NCBI GenBank assembly: GCA_028287035.1
Contig: JAQBQL010000099.1
Coordinates: 1 to 64,000, forward strand
DNA: 64,000 nucleotides
From: Labilithrix sp.
GTDB taxonomy: Bacteria; Myxococcota; Polyangia; Polyangiales; Polyangiaceae
Direction of reading: 5' to 3'
Shown here: in pieces, positions 51,182-59,135 of the stretch
Position numbering within the stretch: the stretch's first letter is position 1
Layout: every line of letters begins with the position of its first letter
Position numbers and translations under genes: made by a program
Notes under the pieces: model-generated
The model's database searches: none
What the model saw: the letters and a program-made list of their open reading frames with translations, nothing else
What the model was told of the DNA's origin: nothing

Positions 51182-52150
51182 ATGAGCGAAACGCGGAACG
51201 TCATCATCATCGGATCCGGCCCTGCAGGACACACCGCGGGCATCTACGCCGCGCGCGCGAACCTGAAGCCCCTCATGTTCGAGGGTCTCGCCCGCGGCGG
51301 CATCCCGGGCGGCCAGCTGATGATCACGAACGACGTCGAGAACTATCCCGGCTTCCCGGCGAAGATCGCCGGCCCCGAGCTCATGGCGAGCTTCCGCGCC
51401 CAGGGCATCCACCAGGGCGTCGAGATCCGCACCGAGGACGTGAACCGCGTCGATTTCACGAAGAAGGATGGCCGGCCGTTCACGGTGTGGGCCGGCGACG
51501 ACAACGACGAATACAAGGCTCACACCGTCATCATCGCGACGGGCGCGCAGGCCAAGTGGCTCGGCCTCCCCAGTGAGACCGCGCTCCAGGGCAAGGGCGT
51601 CAGCGCCTGCGCGGTGTGCGACGGCGCGTTCTTCCGCAACCAGCACGTCGCGGTCGTCGGCGGCGGCGACACGGCGATGGAAGAGTCGATGTACCTGTCG
51701 GGCCTCGCCAGCAAGGTCACGCTCATCCACCGCCGCGACTCGTTCCGCGCGAGCCTCACGATGCAGGACCGCGTCCGCAAGAACCCGAAGATCGAGATCC
51801 TCTACAACACCGAGGTCGACGAGATCCTCGACGTGTCGAAGGGCGAGGTCACGGGCATCAAGGTGCGGAACAACAAGAACAACGAGTCCGCGGTGCTCCC
51901 GGTCACCGGCTACTTCGTCGCGATCGGTCACACGCCGAACTCGGATCTCTTCAAGGACATCCTCGAGCTCCACGACAACGGCTACATCAAGACGAAGCCG
52001 GGCACCGCGCAGACGAACGTCGAGGGCATCTTCGCCGCCGGTGACGTGCAGGACTTCGTGTATCGCCAGGCGGTCACCGCCGCGGGATCGGGCTGCATGG
52101 CCGCTCTCGAGGCGGAGCGCTGGATCGCCGCCAACGTGAACGATCACTGA
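51182..52150 (+). CDS. trxB: Thioredoxin-disulfide reductase
   Basis: 322 residues; NADPH-dependent flavoenzyme that reduces thioredoxin. FAD site GSGPAGHTAGIYAARA (11-26), redox disulfide C143-C146 in SACAVCDG, NADPH site VVGGGDTAMEESMYLSG (158-174) and the closing GIFAAGDVQDFVYRQAVTAA. The length and motifs are those of the small TrxB class. It is followed by a cyclic-nucleotide-binding protein after 22 bases. Confidence 0.95.
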   Translation: MSETRNVIIIGSGPAGHTAGIYAARANLKPLMFEGLARGGIPGGQLMITNDVENYPGFPAKIAGPELMASFRAQGIHQGVEIRTEDVNRVDFTKKDGRPFTVWAGDDNDEYKAHTVIIATGAQAKWLGLPSETALQGKGVSACAVCDGAFFRNQHVAVVGGGDTAMEESMYLSGLASKVTLIHRRDSFRASLTMQDRVRKNPKIEILYNTEVDEILDVSKGEVTGIKVRNNKNNESAVLPVTGYFVAIGHTPNSDLFKDILELHDNGYIKTKPGTAQTNVEGIFAAGDVQDFVYRQAVTAAGSGCMAALEAERWIAANVNDH

Positions 52151-52172
52151 CCTTCTCTGGTACGCTGCGCAC

Positions 52173-52712
52173 GTGTCCTCCGAGACGGCTTCTGCCGCTG
52201 CTGCTGCTGATCCGGAAACGGCCGGATCAGCCCCGCCGTTTGGCTCGAGCGCGGAACGCGAAGAGCAGCTCGCCAAGGTGCCGTTCTTCGACGGGCTGAC
52301 CGCCGAGGCCCTCGCGATGATTGCCCAGGTCACGACCGAGGAGAGCTACGCGTACGGCACGCGGATCTTCCAGTACGGCGATCCGGGCGACAAGCTCTAC
52401 ATCATCCTCGAGGGCAAGGTCCGCATCTTCCGCGAGGTCGGCGGCATGGGTGAAGAAGCGCTCGCGGTGCTCGCCGCGGGCGAGGTCTTCGGCGAGATGT
52501 CGCTCCTCGACGAGTCCACGCGATCGGCCGGCGCGCTCGCGCACGAGCGGTGCCGCCTGCTCGTCATCACGAAGGACGCGTTCGACGATCTGCTCTTCCT
52601 CCACAAGGAGCTCGCCTACGAGGTCCTCTGGAGCTGCGTCCGCATGCTGGCGTCGCGGCTGCGGGAGACGAACGACAAGCTCACGTTCTTGTCGACGACC
52701 GGCCGCTTCTGA
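52173..52712 (+). CDS. Cyclic nucleotide-binding domain protein without DNA-binding domain
   Basis: 179 residues from GTG 52173. After a Ser/Ala/Pro-rich head, one cNMP-binding domain is clear: FQYGDPGDKLYIILEGKVRI, then AAGEVFGEMSLLDESTRSAG, the phosphate-binding cassette being GEMSLLDESTRSA. In that cassette the usual R is at STR. The chain ends with a short helix (LASRLRETNDKLTFLSTTGR) and lacks the HTH of Crp/Fnr, so it senses a nucleotide but must act through a partner, for example a kinase or TrxB. TACGCT (52161-52166) ends 6 bases before the start. Confidence 0.88.
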   Translation: MSSETASAAAAADPETAGSAPPFGSSAEREEQLAKVPFFDGLTAEALAMIAQVTTEESYAYGTRIFQYGDPGDKLYIILEGKVRIFREVGGMGEEALAVLAAGEVFGEMSLLDESTRSAGALAHERCRLLVITKDAFDDLLFLHKELAYEVLWSCVRMLASRLRETNDKLTFLSTTGRF

Positions 52713-52729
52713 CGGTAGTTTCCCGGGCC

Positions 52730-53434
52730 ATGCCCTCACGAGCCGCGACGCGCGCGTTCTTCCTCACGTCGGTCATCGCCCTGACCGCCGCGGCCGCAGG
52801 TGCTTGCGGCGGCGACTCGGGCGGGGCGGGGCCGCAGACTCCCGGCGGGCCCGCGGGCTCGGCCTCCGCCTCGGCCTCGGGCTCCGCCAGTGCCGCGTCG
52901 GGACCGGCTGCGCCCGCCGGCAGCGGCGTCGCCGTGACGCCGGGCGGGCCGACCGCTCCCGGCTCCCTCATGAAGTCGCCGGGCCCGAGCGCGTTCACCG
53001 AGGACCTGAAGAAGCTCGGCATCGATCCGCTGCGCCCGCCGCCGCTCGCGAAGCTCTCGCCGGACGTCATCCGCAAGCTGATGCCGACGTTCGCGAAGTC
53101 GCTCGGCGTGAAGTGCGAGGGCTGCCACGACGTGAACGACTTCAAGGCGCCCACGCCCGCGAAGAACGTGGCCGCCGGCATGTGGCAGCACTTCGTCGTC
53201 GAGCTGTCGCTCGCCTCGGGCGAGCCGCTCTATTGCGACTCCTGCCACGGCGGCAAGAAGGAGTTCCTCGACGCCCACGACAAGAAGGCGCTCGGGCAGT
53301 GGATGGACGCGAACTACGTCGCGAAGCTGAAGAGGTCCGACAAGAAGGACCACGGCTGCGAGACCTGCCACGGTGACCCCTTCAAGCCCGAGTTCCTGAA
53401 GGACTGGGCGGCGCGGCCCGCGACGGGAAAGTAG
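52730..53434 (+). CDS. Tri-heme c-type cytochrome lipoprotein
   Basis: 234 residues. A signal peptide with lipobox AGAC (Cys26) is followed by a Ser/Ala/Gly/Pro-rich tether (residues about 30-80). The folded part has three CXXCH heme sites: C129-H133 (CEGCH), C169-H173 (CDSCH) and C210-H214 (CETCH). It should be a lipid-anchored electron carrier on the outer side of the inner membrane or on the outer membrane. The donor and acceptor are unknown; none of the flanking genes is a partner oxidase. Confidence 0.9.
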   Translation: MPSRAATRAFFLTSVIALTAAAAGACGGDSGGAGPQTPGGPAGSASASASGSASAASGPAAPAGSGVAVTPGGPTAPGSLMKSPGPSAFTEDLKKLGIDPLRPPPLAKLSPDVIRKLMPTFAKSLGVKCEGCHDVNDFKAPTPAKNVAAGMWQHFVVELSLASGEPLYCDSCHGGKKEFLDAHDKKALGQWMDANYVAKLKRSDKKDHGCETCHGDPFKPEFLKDWAARPATGK

Positions 53435-53462
53435 CGGGCAGAAGCCCATTTGCTACGCTTTG

Positions 53463-53495
53463 TTGACTCGGGTACGTGTGTTCAGTAGGCTGAAC
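53463..53495 (+). promoter_or_regulatory. lexA promoter with LexA box over the -10
   Basis: TTGACT (53463-53468), 17 bases, TAGGCT (53486-53491). The 16-base box GTTCAGTAGGCTGAAC (53480-53495), a perfect GTTCAG-N4-CTGAAC inverted repeat, covers the -10. GTTCAG is also the core of the LexA motif reported for Myxococcus xanthus. LexA bound here would block RNA polymerase, giving autorepression and SOS induction. The -10 ends 7 bases before the GTG, so the lexA mRNA is likely leaderless. Confidence 0.78.
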
Positions 53496-53498
53496 GCT

Positions 53499-54194
53499 GT
53501 GCAAGGGCTCACCGAACGTCAGCAGATGGTCCTCGATTTCATTCGGCAGTCCATCTCCGATCGCGGCTACCCGCCGACGCTCCGCGAGATTGGGTCGCGC
53601 ATGGGGATCCGTTCGACGAACGGCGTCAACGATCACCTCCGCGCGCTCGAGCGTAAGGGCTACCTCACGCGCGAGGACATGAAGTCGCGTGCGCTCCGTC
53701 CCACGAGCGATGCCGACCGCGGCGTGGCGGGACATCTGACCAGTGGGCTGGACGCGGGCCCGCGCTCCGCGAGCAACGACTCGAGCCCCGTCGAGGACGA
53801 CGACATCGTCGAGGTGCAGGTGCTCGGCCGCGTCGCCGCCGGCCTGCCGCTCTTCGCCGAGGAGCACGTCATCGACACCGTCCGCGTCGATCGCGGTCTG
53901 CTGAAGGGCGGGCGCGAGGTGTTCGGCCTGCGCGTCCACGGCGACTCGATGATCGACGCCGGCATCCTCAACGGCGACTACATCTTCGTTCGCAAGCAGC
54001 TCACCGCGGCGCGCGGCGAGATCGTCGTCGCCCTCATCGGCGACGAGGCGACCGTGAAGTACTACTTCCCCGAGAAGGACTACGTGCGGTTCCAGCCGGC
54101 GAACAAGGCCATGGCGCCGATCCTCGTCCGCGCCGTCGACTTCAAGCCGACGATGCTCCTCGGCGTGGTCGTGGGCGTCTTCCGTCGTCTTTGA
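53499..54194 (+). CDS. lexA: SOS repressor LexA
   Basis: 231 residues from GTG 53499 (longer TTG starts at 53460/53463 lie in the promoter and are rejected). Winged-helix DNA-binding half: LTERQQMVLDFIRQSISDRG, then PPTLREIGSRMGIRSTNGVN. Autocleavage site A114-G115 (VAAGLPLF), catalytic S150 (HGDSM) and K187 (TVKYY). The cut occurs when RecA is activated by DNA damage, and target genes are then released. The sequence between the HTH and the cut site (residues about 65-105) is longer and more Ser/Asp-rich than in E. coli. Confidence 0.96.
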   Translation: MQGLTERQQMVLDFIRQSISDRGYPPTLREIGSRMGIRSTNGVNDHLRALERKGYLTREDMKSRALRPTSDADRGVAGHLTSGLDAGPRSASNDSSPVEDDDIVEVQVLGRVAAGLPLFAEEHVIDTVRVDRGLLKGGREVFGLRVHGDSMIDAGILNGDYIFVRKQLTAARGEIVVALIGDEATVKYYFPEKDYVRFQPANKAMAPILVRAVDFKPTMLLGVVVGVFRRL

Positions 54195-54211
54195 GCTCGC
54201 GTGAGGCGCGC

Positions 54212-54523
54212 GTGAGCCTGCGCGCGGCGCTCGTCGTGCTCGCACTGGCCGTGTTGCCAGGTTGCGCGCACACGCGGTACCGGGCCGCGGTGAATGCCGC
54301 CCAGGAGCGGCTCGACGAGGCGACGACGGCAGGGGCGGCGACCGACGCACCCGCCGAGCTGCACCTCGCGCGGGCACGCCTGTTCAGGGCGCGGGCCGAG
54401 GGCGAGGACGGGAGCTACGGCGACGGGGCCGAGAGCGCCGAGGCCGCCGAGATTCACGCGCAGAAGGCGATCGACGAGGTTCGCGCCGCGAAGCGAGACG
54501 GCCGGGGTGCAACGTCCGAGTGA
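54212..54523 (+). CDS. Small lipoprotein with coiled-coil, DUF4398-like
   Basis: 103 residues from GTG 54212, chosen because it gives a normal signal peptide (LVVLALAVLPGC); the TTG at 54191 that overlaps the lexA stop is an alternative. The lipobox LPGC is clear. The mature part is helical and Ala/Glu/Arg-rich (AVNAAQERLDEATTAGAATD, then HLARARLFRARAEGEDG), likely a short coiled coil close to the outer membrane or peptidoglycan. It resembles DUF4398-type lipoproteins. Confidence 0.75.
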   Translation: MSLRAALVVLALAVLPGCAHTRYRAAVNAAQERLDEATTAGAATDAPAELHLARARLFRARAEGEDGSYGDGAESAEAAEIHAQKAIDEVRAAKRDGRGATSE

Positions 54524-54567
54524 CTTTGTGACCCCACCGGAACGAAATCGGTGTAATCACCGGCGCC

Positions 54568-56301
54568 GTGAACATCCGGAAAGCGCTCGTCTGGCTCTCC
54601 TTCTCCTTCTCGCTGCTCCTTGCGGCCCCTGCGTTCGCGCAGAACGCCAAGGTGGAGGCCGCCGCGAAGGCGCTCCAGAAGAAGGCGATGGATGAGGACT
54701 ACCTCGCCACCGAGTTCACGAAGGGGCAGGACAAGCTCGAGAAGGCGCTCGCCCAGTGCGGCGCCGACAAGTGCTCGGCCGGCCTGCGCGCCCAGCTGCG
54801 CCGCGACCTCGGCGTCGTCCAGATCGGCGGGCAGCTCGACAAGGAGAAGGGCATCGGGAACCTCGTCGAGGCCCTGAAGCTCGATCCGGCGATCGCGCTC
54901 GACCCCGATCTCCGCACGAAGGATCTCGACGCGTCGTTCAACGAGGCGAAGAAGCGCGCGGGCGGCGGCGGCGGCGGCGGGAAGACCGCGCCGGCCACGT
55001 CGAGCGGCGGCCAGCCGACCGGCGACTTCGTCCACGAGCCCACCGAGATCCAGCAGATCCGGACGCCCATCCCGGTCTACGCCGAGTACTCGGGCGAGGA
55101 GACCCTCGTGAAGGTCATCGCCCGCTACAAGGGCTTCGGGATGACCGACTGGAAGGCCGTCGAGCTGAAGAAGACCGGCGAGAAGGGCTGGTCGGTCCTC
55201 CTCCCGTGCGCCGACGTCCAGCAGGGCACGACGCAGTACTACCTGCAGGGCTTCAACGCCGCGAACGACCCCGTCGCGGTCGGCGGTGACCGCAACAACC
55301 CGTACAAGACGCGCGTGACGCGCGAGCCCGTCGCCGAGCCGCCGCATCTCCCCGGCCAGGCCGCTCCGACGCAGTGCGCGGACACGGGCGACTGCCCGCC
55401 GAACTTCCCCGGCTGCAAGAAGGGCGGCGCCTCGGCGACCGTCGGCCCCGAGCAGCTCACCGGCAAGGACGGCGGCGAGTTCTGCGAAGAGGACTCCGAG
55501 TGCAAGAGCAAGGAGTGCTCGAACAGCAAGTGCACCGAGCCCCCGACCTCGAGCGGGCCGTACAAGAAGCTGTGGGTCGGCCTCGCGGTCGGTCTCGACG
55601 TCCACTTCCTGCCCAGCGCGAACGACGTCTGCAAGCTGAACCCGTCGAACGGCGCCAACCCGCTCACCCCGACGAACGACAGCAACTACTACTGCGTCCA
55701 GAGCGACGGCGCGGACTACCCGTACCGTCCCGTGAGCGCCGCGGACGCTGCGAACGGCCGCGGACCGGAGAACACGAACCTCGTTCCCGGCCAGTCCGAC
55801 AAGGTCTCGGGCGGCACCGCGATCGGCAACATCCGCATCATGCTGAGCGCCGACTACGCGGTGACCTCGAGCATCCTCGTCGGCGCGCGGCTCGGGCTCG
55901 CGCTCAACACGTATCCCGGCCAGGCGGCCAGCGACGATGGCAAGAAGTTCCCGCCGCTCCACGCCGAGGTGCGCGGCACGTTCCTCCTGAAGAAGGACGC
56001 CCTCATGCAGTCCTGGGCGCCGTACGTGATGGTGGCCGCGGGCCTCGCCACGTTCGACGCTTCGGTCAAGGTGAACGTCGTCGAGCGACCGGGCGGGGTC
56101 CCCACCGGTAGCCCGGCCGTCGCCAAGAACGTCGACGCCTGGCACATCGCCGGCCCCGGCTTCTTCTCGACGGGTGGCGGTGTCCGCGTCGCCATCGGGC
56201 AACGCGCCGCGTTCATGGGCGGCCTCCGCCTGAACCTGGCCATCGGCAATGCCACGGCGTTCTCGGTCGGCCCGGAAGTCGGCATGCAGATCGGGTTCTA
56301 G
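54568..56301 (+). CDS. Secreted protein with Cys-rich middle and barrel-like C-terminus
   Basis: 577 residues from GTG 54568 with a signal peptide (FSFSLLLAAPAFAQNAKVEA). The N-terminal 130 residues are helical and TPR-like (LRAQLRRDLGVVQIGGQLDK), followed by a Gly run. A beta domain (VYAEYSGEETLVKVIARYKG) and a Cys-rich segment (about 270-330, EEDSECKSKECSNSK) then appear; the end (about 340-577, IGNIRIMLSADYAVTSSILV, closing GMQIGF) looks like an outer-membrane beta-barrel. A short hairpin CGGTG-TAAT-CACCG (54549-54562) is just before the start. A cell-surface adhesin or channel is plausible but unproven. Confidence 0.68.
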   Translation: MNIRKALVWLSFSFSLLLAAPAFAQNAKVEAAAKALQKKAMDEDYLATEFTKGQDKLEKALAQCGADKCSAGLRAQLRRDLGVVQIGGQLDKEKGIGNLVEALKLDPAIALDPDLRTKDLDASFNEAKKRAGGGGGGGKTAPATSSGGQPTGDFVHEPTEIQQIRTPIPVYAEYSGEETLVKVIARYKGFGMTDWKAVELKKTGEKGWSVLLPCADVQQGTTQYYLQGFNAANDPVAVGGDRNNPYKTRVTREPVAEPPHLPGQAAPTQCADTGDCPPNFPGCKKGGASATVGPEQLTGKDGGEFCEEDSECKSKECSNSKCTEPPTSSGPYKKLWVGLAVGLDVHFLPSANDVCKLNPSNGANPLTPTNDSNYYCVQSDGADYPYRPVSAADAANGRGPENTNLVPGQSDKVSGGTAIGNIRIMLSADYAVTSSILVGARLGLALNTYPGQAASDDGKKFPPLHAEVRGTFLLKKDALMQSWAPYVMVAAGLATFDASVKVNVVERPGGVPTGSPAVAKNVDAWHIAGPGFFSTGGGVRVAIGQRAAFMGGLRLNLAIGNATAFSVGPEVGMQIGF

Positions 56302-56351
56302 CCAGATCCGCTCCGGGCCCCGGGGCGGCGTAGACTGGTGGTCAGGGACGC

Positions 56352-59132
56352 TTGACCGAACCGCTTCAGATCGGACGCTACGTCCTCCACGGGGAGATCG
56401 CGTCGGGAGGAATGGCGACCGTGCACTACGGTCGCCTCGTCGGAGCCGCGGGCTTCGCGAAGACGGTCGCCATCAAGCGGCTGCACCGTCACCTCGCGAA
56501 CAACGACGCCTTCCGCGGAATGATCCTCGAGGAGGGACGCCTCGCGGCGCGCGTCCGGCACCCCAACGTCGTCCCGCCGCTCGACGTCCTCGCCGAGGGC
56601 GGCGAGCTGCTGCTCGTCATGGAGTACGTGCACGGCGAGTCGCTCTCGCGCCTGCTGCGTGCGTCCTCGCAGGGCGGTGAGCGCATCCCGCTCGCCATCG
56701 CGTGCGCCATCCTGTCCAACGTGCTCCACGGCCTGCACGCCGCGCACGAGGCGCGCGACGAGGCGGGCAACGCCCTCGACATCGTCCATCGTGACGTGTC
56801 CCCGCAGAACGTCATCGTCGGCACCGACGGCATCGCGCGCGTCATCGATTTCGGGATCGCGAAGGCCGCCACGTCCGAGGGGATGACGAGCATCGGCACG
56901 ATCAAGGGCAAGGTGCCGTACCTCTCGCCCGAGCAGCTCGAGGGCGAGCCGGCGACGCGGCAGACGGACGTGTACGCCGCGTCCGTCGTGTTCTGGGAGC
57001 TGCTCACCGGGCGGCGCCTCTTCGAGGGCGCGGACGACGCCGAGACGCTCCGCAAGATCCTCATGATGAACGTGAAGCCTCCGAGCGCGTTCAACGAGCT
57101 CGTGCCGCAGGCGATCGACGACGTCGTGCTGAAGGGCCTCGCGCGCGACCGGCGGGAGCGCTGGGCGACGGCGCGTGAGATGACCGTCGCCCTCGAGGAG
57201 GCGATGCACCTCGCGACCAGCACCGTGGTCGGAGCATGGGCCGAGCGGCTCGCCGCCGGCACCCTCGCCGAGCGTGCCGCGCACATCAAGGAGGTCGAGG
57301 CGGCGCCGCCGAGCAACCCGCGCGCGTCGCACCCGTTCGGCCTCGGGCCCGCCGAGGGACACGTCGTCCCGCCGCCGCCTGCGCCCGGTCAGTCACGACG
57401 CATCACGCTTCCGCCCGGGTCCGGCCGCGCGCCGGGGCCGCCCTCGTCGCGGAAGGCGCCGCCGGTGCCGCAACCCAGCGTGCGGCTGTCGTCGCCGCCG
57501 GTGCGCCCGCCGATGCCTTCGATGCAGGCGATCGAGCAGCGGACCGTCATCTACGAGCCGCCCCCCATGCCGGAGCCCGAGTTCGTGGAGGGCGTGAAGC
57601 CGATCGCGGCGCCGCCGTCCGGACGCGGGACGCCGCTCCCCGGCACGTCGCCGCCCTCGATCGGACCTTCGTCGCGCCCATCGTCGCGCCCGCTGCCGCC
57701 TGCCGCCGGAGCGCTCCGCAAGCCCGAGCTCGAGATCCCGAACGTCGCGTGGCTCCCGGTGACGACACCGGAGATGCACAAGACGACGCTGGCCGGCGCG
57801 TTCAAGCGGTTCCTGCGCTACCTCGCGGCGTTCCTCGTGCTCATGTTGATCGTCGGCTACATGTTCGCGCCGGCACTGACCCGCGCGTTCATCGTCACGC
57901 GCGCCGAGTCGCGCGGCGTGAAGGTCACGATCGAGCGCGTCGACGTCTCCCTGAAGGAGATCCGCCTCTTCGACGTGAAGGCCGAGTCGCTCGAGGTGCC
58001 GGGCGCGAGCCTGCGCGCCGGGACGTTCGTGGTCGGCCTGCGGTGGCTCGTCCCGGACCGCATCACGGTGGACGACGCGGAGCTCTCGCTCGACGGGCCG
58101 TTCGGGGTGCTCGGCCGCCGGTTCGAGACCTTCAAGATGCACCACCCCGGCGTCTTCGCCGAGGCGACGGGAGGCATGCGCCGCATCGACGTCACCTCGG
58201 GCCGCATCGACTGGCACAACGTGGTGGGGGAGGGGACGAGCGCGCTCGTCGAGAACATCACGCTCGAGGTCGCGAAGATCGGGGTGCGTTCCCTCGGCGA
58301 CGACTACCACCTCACCGCGCCGCTCTTCACGATGCGCATCGCCGATGCGCCCGCGGGTCCGTGGCAGCTCGATCTCGACCGCCAGGGCATCCTGGCGCGC
58401 TCCATCGTCCGCTTCGATCCGTCGGGCAGCTACCCGGCGTCGGTGACCCGCACCGCCGCCGACGACGGGTCCCAGTCGCTCTCGTTCTCCGTGCCTCCCA
58501 CGTCGCTCCGCGACCTGCATTTGCCGCCCGCCTTCCTCGGGGCGATGGTGAGCGACCGCACGCGCCTCGAGGCGCACGGGGAGATCTCGATCGTCGCCAT
58601 GAGCGGCGCAGCAGCGATGCCGGCGCCCGCCACGCTCGACCCGATGGACGCAGGCGCGCGCGGCGCGCGGTCCGGTGACGCGGGCGCGCCGGCGGCCGCG
58701 CTCGTGACCACCTCGCGCGCGGTCTCGGGGCACGTCACGCTGGCCGCCGGCAGCTTGCCGGTCTTCCCGAACGGCTCGCTCGTCGACCTCTCGCTCGACC
58801 TGCCCATCGACGGCGACGCGGCCCGCCCCATCCCGCTCGCGGCGATGCTCGCGGTCGCGCCCGCCGACCCGACCGGCGGCGCGAGCACCGCAACGACGGC
58901 CGCCGCGCTCGCGGGGACGCTCGACATGACCGGCGGCGCCCCGCACGTGGTGCTCGCGGGGAAGACGGGCGCCATCGCGTGCGCGACGTCCATGAAGGGC
59001 GACAAGCCGGAGAAGGGCGGGGCGCCCTCGTACACCGCGGTCGCCGCCGCGATCGACGCCGTGCTCGACGACTACCCGGGCGCCAAGGTGTCGTTCAAGC
59101 CGATGGCGTCCTGCGCGCCCAAGCTGCGTTGA
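56352..59132 (+). CDS. Transmembrane Ser/Thr kinase fused to AsmA-like domain
   Basis: 926 residues from TTG 56352. The kinase is about 9-275: Gly loop IASGGMATVHYG, lysine in KTVAIKRL, catalytic loop HRDVSPQN, DFG (VIDFGIAKA) and LSPEQLEG for the activation segment end. A Pro-rich linker (about 310-475) is followed by one membrane span at about 490-512 (YLAAFLVLMLIVGYMFAPAL). The large outer region to 926 has long beta strands (VKVTIERVDVSLKEIRLFDV, RITVDDAELSLDGPFGVLGR) typical of AsmA/DUF748 proteins that bridge or regulate the envelope. A kinase inside joined to an AsmA-type region outside is rare and suggests signalling from envelope state. Confidence 0.88.
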   Translation: MTEPLQIGRYVLHGEIASGGMATVHYGRLVGAAGFAKTVAIKRLHRHLANNDAFRGMILEEGRLAARVRHPNVVPPLDVLAEGGELLLVMEYVHGESLSRLLRASSQGGERIPLAIACAILSNVLHGLHAAHEARDEAGNALDIVHRDVSPQNVIVGTDGIARVIDFGIAKAATSEGMTSIGTIKGKVPYLSPEQLEGEPATRQTDVYAASVVFWELLTGRRLFEGADDAETLRKILMMNVKPPSAFNELVPQAIDDVVLKGLARDRRERWATAREMTVALEEAMHLATSTVVGAWAERLAAGTLAERAAHIKEVEAAPPSNPRASHPFGLGPAEGHVVPPPPAPGQSRRITLPPGSGRAPGPPSSRKAPPVPQPSVRLSSPPVRPPMPSMQAIEQRTVIYEPPPMPEPEFVEGVKPIAAPPSGRGTPLPGTSPPSIGPSSRPSSRPLPPAAGALRKPELEIPNVAWLPVTTPEMHKTTLAGAFKRFLRYLAAFLVLMLIVGYMFAPALTRAFIVTRAESRGVKVTIERVDVSLKEIRLFDVKAESLEVPGASLRAGTFVVGLRWLVPDRITVDDAELSLDGPFGVLGRRFETFKMHHPGVFAEATGGMRRIDVTSGRIDWHNVVGEGTSALVENITLEVAKIGVRSLGDDYHLTAPLFTMRIADAPAGPWQLDLDRQGILARSIVRFDPSGSYPASVTRTAADDGSQSLSFSVPPTSLRDLHLPPAFLGAMVSDRTRLEAHGEISIVAMSGAAAMPAPATLDPMDAGARGARSGDAGAPAAALVTTSRAVSGHVTLAAGSLPVFPNGSLVDLSLDLPIDGDAARPIPLAAMLAVAPADPTGGASTATTAAALAGTLDMTGGAPHVVLAGKTGAIACATSMKGDKPEKGGAPSYTAVAAAIDAVLDDYPGAKVSFKPMASCAPKLR

Positions 59133-59135
59133 CCG

